A stretch of 64,000 bases of DNA from Mariniflexile sp. TRM1-10 (GTDB lineage Bacteria; Bacteroidota; Bacteroidia; Flavobacteriales; Flavobacteriaceae), in contig NZ_CP022985.1 of NCBI RefSeq assembly GCF_003425985.1, positions 3,952,001 to 4,016,000 of the forward strand, written 5' to 3'. Positions within the stretch are counted from its first letter, which is position 1; the number at the start of each line of letters is the position of its first letter. The translations under genes and the position numbers were made by a program. Positions 36,821 through 44,201 of this stretch are shown here, one piece after another. Under the pieces are notes generated by a model. The model saw only the letters and a list, made by a program, of their open reading frames with translations, was not told the DNA's origin and ran no database searches.

Positions 36821-37300
36821 ATGAAAGAGCTACAATTTACAAAAAAAGTAGACTACTCCAATGAGAGTATTTACATTGGGATAGATGTGCACAAGAAAAG
36901 TTGGGGAATATGTATTTTAACGGATTGTTATGAGCATAAAGTTTTTAGCCAACCGCCGCAACCTATAGTTTTAGTAAATTATTTACACCGAAATTTTCCT
37001 AATGGCAATTATTATAGTGCCTATGAAGCAGGGTTTTGTGGGTTTTGGATAGCACACGATTTAGAAAAGCTAGGAGTTTGTAATCTAGTGGTCAATCCTT
37101 CGGATATCCCTACTACCAATAAAGAGAAAAAACAGAAAAGTGATAAGCGTGACGCCCGTAAGATAGCAAGGTCACTAAGAAATAAGGCATTAAAAGGGAT
37201 TTATGTGCCTAATCAGAAACTGCTGGAGGAACGGCTTTTAGTTCGTACAAGGCAAAAGTTATTATCTGATATTAAACTCACGTTAATTAAAGAGATTCCC
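36821..37300 (+). pseudogene. Truncated IS110-family transposase (N-terminal DEDD domain only)
   Basis: About 160 residues are similar to IS110 transposases: YIGIDVHKKSW carries the first Asp, YEAGFCGFW the Glu, and NPSDIPTTNKEKKQKSDKRDARKIA the last Asp pair. Similarity stops near VRTRQKLLSDIK; the helical linker and the C-terminal Ser domain are missing. The frame runs on into a palindromic repeat (37302-37324) and stops at 37343. It is not closely related to the intact element at 12.1-13.7 kb, so it is a remnant of a second IS110 type and cannot be active. Confidence 0.85.
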
Positions 37301-37301
37301 G

Positions 37302-37324
37302 CCTGCGCGGGAATAGAAACAGAA
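37302..37324. repeat. Short palindromic repeat at the transposase breakpoint
   Basis: GATTCCCGCCTGCGCGGGAATA is a perfect hairpin of a type scattered through flavobacterial genomes. It marks where the IS110 fragment loses homology. Confidence 0.7.
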
Positions 37325-37389
37325 AACCCCACGATGTTGCTTTGAGGCAAACTTATCGCAGGGATTTCCAAACTAACCAACCAAAATTG

Positions 37390-38649
37390 TTACGATCGTC
37401 TTCTTGTTGGGGCTTCCGATCTTGTATTTTTATTACCAGAGTTACCTCTACTTTGCGTAGCCATTGGTTTGCTTTGTGTAGACCTGGTAACAGTTCTTTG
37501 TTCTGCTGCTCTTGGTTTACTTTGCGAGGTACGTTGTTTTACTTGCGGCATACTTCTGGTATTTGTATTGCTTTTAGTATATGTACGAGAATTATTGTTA
37601 TTTGGTTTTTGAACAACCATATTTTTTCTTGTACGGCTTACATCATTTGTTCTAGAATTATTTTGTATTACAGTTCTATTAACGTTTTCTCTGGTTCTTT
37701 TGGTGTCATTGTTTTGATAATTATTATCTCTAGAAACTCTATTGTTATTAGAAATTCTATTGTTATTTGAGTTGTCATATCTATTATCAATTCTATTTAC
37801 TGTTTTAGAACTTCTATTGGTATTACTATCATAACGTCTAGAATTGTTAGTATCTGAAAGCTCTCTTCTAGAAATTGCATTTCTGTTAATTTGGGTGACG
37901 TTTCTATCGCTTCTGTACGCAGTCGCATAACTTCTGTTTCTTTCAATCGTTTCACCACGTCTGCTGTAAATAGCAGTTCTTGGTCTGTAATTGTTGTGAA
38001 ACGGTCTGTTGTACACGTAGCGTACCGGTTGGTAATACTGTCTGTATGGTCTGTTGTAAACGACACAATAATCGTATGCAGGAACACTGTAGTAACGATG
38101 CCAAGGTCTGTACACATAATGTCTATTATAAACATTTATATAACCTGTACAATGTGAAAAAACATTATAATTGTTATAGTGGACATATAAACCACCCACA
38201 CGGGTAACATACCCACGGTTATTGTAGTTTATATTTACGTTTCCTACTTGGGAAACACGCCCGTAATAATCGTAATAAATAGGTGTGTTTTCTATTTGAA
38301 TAATAGCACCATATTCGTCATATTGTACATAGGCATTATAATCGTATCCAGAGTTAAAACTGATATTTACATTTGGTGATCCAACAGAAACGTTTAAACG
38401 CGAATTGCCACGTAAAATATTAAAATCGAATTGCCCATCGGGGAACACTGAAAATTCGATACCATCCTCAACAAAAATGAAAGAGTTACCGTAACCTCTG
38501 TTGTAGATAGCATTTGTGTTTTCTGTATGAGTTGTGGTTGCATTAACGGTAAATCCCGTAAGGATTAAACCTGCTAACAAAAATATAAACCTTTTACTCA
38601 CGACATTTAATCTGATTACGTGTTCGTGAAATTTATTTGAAATTTTCAT
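37390..38649 (-). CDS. Secreted repeat protein with long Asn/Arg-rich tail
   Basis: 419 residues. A hydrophobic signal segment (about 19-37, RFIFLLAGLILTGFTVNA) is followed by an N-terminal ~140-residue domain with FVEDGIEFSVFPDGQFDFN. Short beta units of the type VGNVNINYNNRGYVTRVGGLYVHYN come next, then a Tyr/Arg/Pro-rich stretch (RPWHRYYSVPAYDYCVVYNRPY). The final ~190 residues are extremely rich in Asn, Arg, Ser and Thr with few hydrophobics, so probably disordered and strongly basic. The FPDG and VG.v.Y units are shared with the gene at 39092-39739. Function unknown; a role at the cell surface or in binding polyanions is inference. Confidence 0.75.
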   Translation of the reverse strand: MKISNKFHEHVIRLNVVSKRFIFLLAGLILTGFTVNATTTHTENTNAIYNRGYGNSFIFVEDGIEFSVFPDGQFDFNILRGNSRLNVSVGSPNVNISFNSGYDYNAYVQYDEYGAIIQIENTPIYYDYYGRVSQVGNVNINYNNRGYVTRVGGLYVHYNNYNVFSHCTGYINVYNRHYVYRPWHRYYSVPAYDYCVVYNRPYRQYYQPVRYVYNRPFHNNYRPRTAIYSRRGETIERNRSYATAYRSDRNVTQINRNAISRRELSDTNNSRRYDSNTNRSSKTVNRIDNRYDNSNNNRISNNNRVSRDNNYQNNDTKRTRENVNRTVIQNNSRTNDVSRTRKNMVVQKPNNNNSRTYTKSNTNTRSMPQVKQRTSQSKPRAAEQRTVTRSTQSKPMATQSRGNSGNKNTRSEAPTRRRS

Positions 38650-38803
38650 AATTGTGAGTATTAATTGTGATACGTTTATGTAATTACAAACAGCGTGCCA
38701 AAAAACAACGTGTATATATAACTACCTGTAATTGAATATTATATTTTGAAATTTTAACAATCTATATAGAACCTCTAATCAAACGATCTTACTTATAAAA
38801 ACA

Positions 38804-38840
38804 AAAATCCTGAACTTTAAAACTTTAAGTTCAGGATTTT
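38804..38840 (-). terminator. Terminator hairpin between the two related secreted-protein genes
   Basis: AAAATCCTGAACTT and AAGTTCAGGATTTT form a 14-bp stem. In the minus-strand direction it lies downstream of the gene at 39092-39739. Confidence 0.75.
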
Positions 38841-38880
38841 CAACTAACTAAATGCCATTTAAGCTTTTAATCTAAATAAT

Positions 38881-39075
38881 TCCCCGACGGCCCTGCCTCG
38901 GGGTGTCCAATTCACCTCTCCTTTGGAGGAGAGGTCAGAACTGCCCGAAAAGGCAGTTCTGGGTGAGGTAAAATACAAAATTTCGGTTTTTGACCCTGAG
39001 GTCAAAATGAAACAGGCGAAACCTGTACTGAGCCTAGTCGAAGTATACCTCTATGGCTCTGCCTCGAGGATAGTC
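38881..39075. repeat. Cluster of intergenic palindromes
   Basis: Several separate hairpins follow one another: CCCCGACGG/CCTCGGGG, CCTCTCCTTTGGAGGAGAGG, CAGAACTGCC/GGCAGTTCTG, GACCCTGAGGTC, and a TAGTCGAAGTA copy of the palindromic family. The stretch is much richer in G+C than its surroundings. No gene is supported. Confidence 0.7.
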
Positions 39076-39091
39076 TGTTTCAAGAAATTTT

Positions 39092-39739
39092 TTATTGCCA
39101 TTTATTCTTTTTTTTTATTTTACCATGTTGCTTGTAATAGTAGAAATCGTCATCGTTATCACAATGTTGGTTGTTATGTGTCCAAGTATTATGGGTATCA
39201 ATATGGTAATCATTAAAACGATTGTGTTGGTTTACAACCCCTCGAACTGAAACAATTTCTCCCCAATGGTTGTAGTTAACTCTTAAGCCACCAACTTGTG
39301 ATAGGGTAGCGTTTCTCCCTCGGCTATAATCTATAAACACAGAGCCAACTCGGGTAATTTTTCCATATCTATCGTAGTTTAAATATACATTACCGATACT
39401 TCGTATGTTACCACTTCTATCACGGGAAATATAGGTGTTTCTTGGTGTCGATGACGTATAGTTAATGCTTACTCGTGGGTCATTGTAGGATGCATTAATT
39501 GTGTTTCGTCTAGAGTTAGAATTATAATAGTCATCATGATAATTGGCATTAAAATCGAAACTACCATCAGGAAATATTAAAAATTCTACGCCACGTTCTA
39601 CAAACACTATAGGTTGCGCGTAGCGGTAGCGTTTTGTAACATCGATATCGTTTTCTTTGCTGTTTTTGCTTAAATCTGTTGCTGATGCAGTTGTTAATAC
39701 CATTAATAAACCTGCAATTAAAAATACTGTTCTTTTCAT
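39092..39739 (-). CDS. Secreted repeat protein, paralogue of the 37.4-kb gene
   Basis: A 215-residue protein with a signal peptide (MKRTVFLIAGLLMVLTTASA). It has the shared block VFVERGVEFLIFPDGSFDFN and three copies of a ~25-residue unit (SIGNVYLNYDRYGKITRVGS, then VFIDYSRGRNATLSQVGG, then LRVNYNHWGEIVSVRG). The C-terminus is short, His/Asp/Lys-rich (NTWTHNNQHCDNDDDFYYYKQHGK) and may bind metal. It lacks the long Asn/Arg tail of its neighbour. The two genes are same-strand but separated by a terminator and repeats, so they are probably separate transcription units. Function unknown. Confidence 0.78.
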   Translation of the reverse strand: MKRTVFLIAGLLMVLTTASATDLSKNSKENDIDVTKRYRYAQPIVFVERGVEFLIFPDGSFDFNANYHDDYYNSNSRRNTINASYNDPRVSINYTSSTPRNTYISRDRSGNIRSIGNVYLNYDRYGKITRVGSVFIDYSRGRNATLSQVGGLRVNYNHWGEIVSVRGVVNQHNRFNDYHIDTHNTWTHNNQHCDNDDDFYYYKQHGKIKKKNKWQ

Positions 39740-39772
39740 ATGTAAATATTTATTGTTTTTTATAGGTCATAT

Positions 39773-39803
39773 GGACACGAGCGATAGCGAACTGGAGAAG
39801 CAA
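39773..39803. repeat. Reverse copy of the foldback centre from 16,976-17,006
   Basis: GGACACGAGCGATAGCGAAC, then TGGAGAAGCAA, is nearly identical to the reverse complement of the other copy (differences in a 3-base block and one further base). The rest of the 345-bp gap between the divergent genes is AT-rich and holds nothing else I recognise. Confidence 0.65.
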
Positions 39804-40085
39804 TCGCTTTATTTTCATTGGAGTTTGGGTTTCCAAATGATGGCGATTTCATAATTCAAATATTTAATATTCTGCCTACTTTTAAGCGTTTCGGCTTTCG
39901 CAATTACTGTTCAAATTTTCAACATGTGTGCCAAAAAAAAAGTTTGAGCTTATTTAACAATTTTTTGTGCAAAAACGTAAATAATTTTAATTTTTAAAAA
40001 ACTGAATAATAGATAGTTATGAAAATATTGAAGATTTGCATTTTTATTGAAAAAATATTTAATTTTATACAAACCAACTTTTTCA

Positions 40086-41105
40086 ATGAGAAAAAAATAT
40101 ATCATTTGCGATAATTGTGAACAAAAATTTGAAGATAGATTTCAATTTTGCCCGCATTGTGGACAAAAATCGAACGAAAACCTAACCTTAAAGGTGCTGT
40201 TTTACAACACTATAAGTAATTATTTTTCGGTAGATGCCCGTTTTTTTAAAAGTTTTATACCACTCATGGTGAAACCTGGTTATTTGGCACAGCGTTTTAT
40301 AGAGGGAAAGCGATTGCTGTATTTGCATCCCGCACAAATGTATTTGTTTATTTCAGTGGTATTTTTCTTTTTATTCTCTTTTATCAGTCGCAATCAAGTA
40401 GAAGAAATTGATAAAAATTTACAAAAATCAAACCCTGTTATGACCAACTCTGCTAACTATGATAACATATTGGACTCTTTAAAGATAAATGGAATAGACC
40501 AAAATATAAAAGACAAAAGTATTGCAGCAGATTTGAGTAGTAATGATTTAAAAGCGGGTTTGAGTTTTGATTTTAGTCAAAAGAAAGTAGATTCATTAAT
40601 TAAAATTAATGCTCCAGACAAGGACATATACAGGGCTATGGGTATGAAAGATGATGCTGGAGCATTTAGCCGAAAAGTGTATTCACAAATGCTTAAATTT
40701 TATAAACAAAGAAATGGCGGCTCGATTTATCAAGCTTTTTTAGATACTATCCCAATTGCTATGTTTGTTTTGTTGCCAATCTTTGCATTTATTTTGAAAT
40801 TATTATACTTTAAAACAGGAAGTTTTTCACATCATTTAGTATTTAGTTTTTATTTCTTTGCATTTATTTTTATGGTTTTTAGTTTAATGGTTTTAGTAGG
40901 TTTGGTGTGGAAAGCACCTTTTTGGTTAACTCTATTAATTTTGCTTACTACTTTTTTCTATTTAGTTTTAGCTGTAAAGCGTTTTTATAATCAAGGATAC
41001 TTAGTTAGTTTGTTGAAAAGTGGAATTGCATCCTTAACTTTTTTAATGATTGTAATGCCATTGGCAGCTAGTATCTTGTTTGTTTTTGCATTTTTGTTTT
41101 ATTGA
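40086..41105 (+). CDS. DUF3667-family membrane protein with zinc-ribbon N-terminus
   Basis: A 339-residue protein. The N-terminus has a four-Cys zinc-ribbon-like motif (CDNCEQKFEDRFQFCPHCGQK), followed by TLKVLFYNTISNYFSVDARFFKSFIPLMVKPGYLAQRFIEGKR, the DUF3667 signature. There is one transmembrane helix (about 88-105), a ~130-residue soluble insert, and four C-terminal helices (about 225-338). The function of the family is unknown. The ATG is preferred over an in-frame TTG 13 codons upstream because it begins directly at the conserved MRKKYIICDNC. Confidence 0.82.
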   Translation: MRKKYIICDNCEQKFEDRFQFCPHCGQKSNENLTLKVLFYNTISNYFSVDARFFKSFIPLMVKPGYLAQRFIEGKRLLYLHPAQMYLFISVVFFFLFSFISRNQVEEIDKNLQKSNPVMTNSANYDNILDSLKINGIDQNIKDKSIAADLSSNDLKAGLSFDFSQKKVDSLIKINAPDKDIYRAMGMKDDAGAFSRKVYSQMLKFYKQRNGGSIYQAFLDTIPIAMFVLLPIFAFILKLLYFKTGSFSHHLVFSFYFFAFIFMVFSLMVLVGLVWKAPFWLTLLILLTTFFYLVLAVKRFYNQGYLVSLLKSGIASLTFLMIVMPLAASILFVFAFLFY

Positions 41106-41287
41106 TTCTAATGAAAGTTTTTAAATCTAGACTATTAAATATTTTTCGTTTGTAGACGCTTTAATTTTACTAATTTGTTCTGGACTGCCCATTTAACTTC
41201 CTACTAGTTCTTATTTAGGTGCAATAATAAGGACCAAATTGGGTATACCAGCTAAAATGAATTTATTTCTTTTCAATTTTCACAAAA

Positions 41288-41326
41288 AAAAAGAAGTCGT
41301 CTAAAAAGTAATTTTAGACGACTTCT
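41288..41326 (-). terminator. Terminator of the T9SS cargo gene
   Basis: GAAGTCGTCTAAAA pairs perfectly with TTTTAGACGACTTC around a 5-nt loop. On the minus strand the stem is followed by a T run, 26 bases after the stop. Confidence 0.88.
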
Positions 41327-41351
41327 ATCATTAATTGTATTTAAAAACGAA

Positions 41352-43982
41352 TTATCTCGTCAATAATTTTACTGCTTTAGCACCTTCAAAGGTTTTAACA
41401 GTAGCAATCCAAATACCCGTTTTGAAATTAAAATCAGTATCCTCGTTTGTTTTAATTGTTTTAACCAAAGCACCAGTAATACTATAAATATTAACTTCGG
41501 TAGCAGATTTTACATTAGACACATAAATTCTATTTCCAATAGCTTTAACGTTAGAAGAAACAGCAGACGTTTCACCAACTTTGTCTATGCTTAAAGTAAC
41601 ATAATCAGGATTTACATATAAATTTGGCGGAACAGATTGCCCTGTTAATATGTAAGCAGCATTTCTCCAAAGGGTTAGCGCTTCAGAAGTAATATTGGCA
41701 CCATCTCCTTTTATAATCGCTCCATAATTAAAAGAAAAAGCAATCATTCGAGAAGTAAGTGGAAGAATATCATCTGTGCCTGTTCCAAATTTGGTGCCTC
41801 CAGGAATATCATTAACTACAATGGCTTTATCAACAACGGTAACATTAGGGTTTGTACCTAATAAAGTTCCTGTTACTGAAAGATCTAATTCATTCAAAAC
41901 ATCAATGGAATTAGTACCTGTGCCACCATTATTGTCTGATGTTTCATTATAAAGCATAAAGTCATTTCCTATGTATGAGATTCCACTGAACAATGGATTG
42001 GCTTGATTTGCAGGATTTACTGTAAGCGTAGTTGCAGGTGAAATAGCCATAGTAGCATCAGCATCTGTAACAGCTCTACCACTTCTTAAAGCCCAAGATT
42101 TATTATAAATTACAGGGATTGAAAGATTTTTAATACCTAATGGTCCTGTGGGCTTATATATATTTGCGGTAGAAGTAAAAGTTTCTTGTGCAATAACCAT
42201 GTCATACCCGGTAAGGTCAAGTCCTGTTCCGTCGTTATCTACTGTAAGCACAGTAATATTAAAATTAGGATCTGCATTAAACATTCTAACTATAGGGTCA
42301 TTGGTATATGAAGATGCACCTTCCGCTTCTGTCCCAGCATAAGCCGAAGCCTGTACATAAGCTATCTCTTGTGGTATTTTCTGTAATAAATTAAAGTCTA
42401 CTTGTATATAAGGTAAGTACATATCTGTACCTGCCCCATCGGCAATCACTTTAAAATTAAAATCTATACCACCAGCATTTCCATAATATTCAAAAGTAAA
42501 ATCATCAGCACGTGCCCCATCAATATCTTGATTATATGTTACTGTGCTAGGTCCAGTAAGGCTTGTACCATCTACAACGCCAGCACGAGCACCATTATTA
42601 AAGTTTGGTGCGCTTACATTGTAGTCAAGAGTAGATTCGGGCATTAAAGGAACTGTAACTTTTCCTCCGCTAAGGGTTTTAATATGCACTTCACTTCCTA
42701 CTTTTAATTGAAGCCCTAAAGTGGCATCATAAAAATTATCGCCACTATCTTCAATATAACGAACACTAACATAGTCTATTGAAGGACTTAAAATGTTGTC
42801 TCCATCACTTTTGAATCTTGACTGTGCTGAAGTGGTAGCATTTACAACATTTAACTCAGTAAAGCCATCAACATTTGATATACGAGATATACTTGCTAAA
42901 GGAGTGCCAGGGGTAGTAACATTGCCAAGGAATGAAGAAGCGTCCCCTCCTCTAAAATCATGATAATATGTAGCAGTAACCATTTCGTAAGCAGAAGCGC
43001 TAGGGTTAGCAACTAAACCACCTGGGTTTGCTAAGCCAGTAAGCATATAAGCGGCATTTCTCCAAATAGTTAAATATTGAGAGGTTATATTACCACCATC
43101 TTGTTTTACACTAGCGCCCCAAGAAAATGGTAATGCAATAGCATCATGGGCCAAAACACCAGTAGCATCGGTACCAAGATGTGTATTTGCAGGAAAATAA
43201 TTAATACCAATAGCTTGGTCTGGGGTTGTAATTTCAGGAACTGTTGCCAACAAGGTGTTTGTAATTGGAGTAGCACCGTCGCTAGTTATTTCAACGCTGT
43301 TAGCAACATCTATTGATCTATTCCCGCCGGCTTGTCCATAATCATCTGAAGTCGTTAGGAACAATGGTATATCATCACCATTAGAAAGACCTAAACCTGT
43401 AAATAATGGGCTAGAAGCATCGACAACACTCATAGATAAATTTAATGTTTTTGTAACTGCGGCAGAAGCTGATGCAATTGTATTATTATTTCTAAAATGA
43501 AGCATTTTACTATAAATAATTGGTGCTTGAATATTTGCAGGTGTCAATGCTCCTCCTTCACTTGCCTTCATAAAATTATAAGTAGCTACGTTTTCTGTTA
43601 CAATAATTAAATCAAAGCCAGTTTGGTCAATACCTGTCGCAACTGCCATTGAATTTCCAGCAGGAACTGTACCATTAAGTGCAACAACATATGAAGCTGG
43701 AGAACCAGCACCATTTTGTGCTATGATAGTAACCACATTAAAATTTGGATCAGCTTTTAGCATCCTTGAAACAGGATCATTGTAAAGCAGGGAAGATTTG
43801 GTAACAATACCATAACTAGTATCGGGAGCATTGGTGCCATAACCTGCACCGGCAACTTGGTTATCATTGTATATTTTAACACCTTCTGCTAAAATATATA
43901 AGACATTTTTTTGCGCCATCACCTGACTGGACGTCAATGCAAAAAGCAACGTAAATAGTAAATAAGTAATTTGTTTTTTCAT
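41352..43982 (-). CDS. Large secreted protein with two homologous halves and a T9SS sorting tail
   Basis: 876 residues with a signal peptide (MKKQITYLLFTLLFALTSSQVMAQ). Two homologous Rossmann-like/ThuA-like modules occur at about 25-320 and 550-790. They share DPxxRMxxADPNFN, TGxDxxIxxE, PxIYxKxxxxRxxxxxxxA, NPLFxG and the closing LTxWRNAAYxLTG. A ~200-residue beta-rich domain separates them (starting YEMVTATYYHDFRGGDASSF). The last ~75 residues are a type A T9SS C-terminal domain (VNIYSITGALVKTIK, ending AKAVKLLTR). So it is exported to the surface or medium. The start is set at MKKQ because the upstream extension carries no signal features. Confidence 0.85.
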   Translation of the reverse strand: MKKQITYLLFTLLFALTSSQVMAQKNVLYILAEGVKIYNDNQVAGAGYGTNAPDTSYGIVTKSSLLYNDPVSRMLKADPNFNVVTIIAQNGAGSPASYVVALNGTVPAGNSMAVATGIDQTGFDLIIVTENVATYNFMKASEGGALTPANIQAPIIYSKMLHFRNNNTIASASAAVTKTLNLSMSVVDASSPLFTGLGLSNGDDIPLFLTTSDDYGQAGGNRSIDVANSVEITSDGATPITNTLLATVPEITTPDQAIGINYFPANTHLGTDATGVLAHDAIALPFSWGASVKQDGGNITSQYLTIWRNAAYMLTGLANPGGLVANPSASAYEMVTATYYHDFRGGDASSFLGNVTTPGTPLASISRISNVDGFTELNVVNATTSAQSRFKSDGDNILSPSIDYVSVRYIEDSGDNFYDATLGLQLKVGSEVHIKTLSGGKVTVPLMPESTLDYNVSAPNFNNGARAGVVDGTSLTGPSTVTYNQDIDGARADDFTFEYYGNAGGIDFNFKVIADGAGTDMYLPYIQVDFNLLQKIPQEIAYVQASAYAGTEAEGASSYTNDPIVRMFNADPNFNITVLTVDNDGTGLDLTGYDMVIAQETFTSTANIYKPTGPLGIKNLSIPVIYNKSWALRSGRAVTDADATMAISPATTLTVNPANQANPLFSGISYIGNDFMLYNETSDNNGGTGTNSIDVLNELDLSVTGTLLGTNPNVTVVDKAIVVNDIPGGTKFGTGTDDILPLTSRMIAFSFNYGAIIKGDGANITSEALTLWRNAAYILTGQSVPPNLYVNPDYVTLSIDKVGETSAVSSNVKAIGNRIYVSNVKSATEVNIYSITGALVKTIKTNEDTDFNFKTGIWIATVKTFEGAKAVKLLTR

Positions 43983-44201
43983 AATTAATAGTTTAGTTAT
44001 TTGAATTAAATTAACATAAAACCACACAGCATCGTGTGATATTGAGTGTAATATAGGGCAGTTATTAATAAATCAATAGCACTTTTGAACGGCGGTCGAT
44101 TTTGTAAATGTTTTTCATTGTATAATATACAAAATCTATTAGTAAAAATTATGTATTTTATAAATAAAGTGGTGTAGAATGAATATTAAGAAAAAACAAA
44201 G

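Noticed and set aside
37891..38207. Two plus-strand frames opposite the Asn/Arg-rich gene
   Set aside because: They are antisense shadows with Val/Ser/Cys-rich translations and no start context. The minus-strand gene has a signal peptide and a paralogue.
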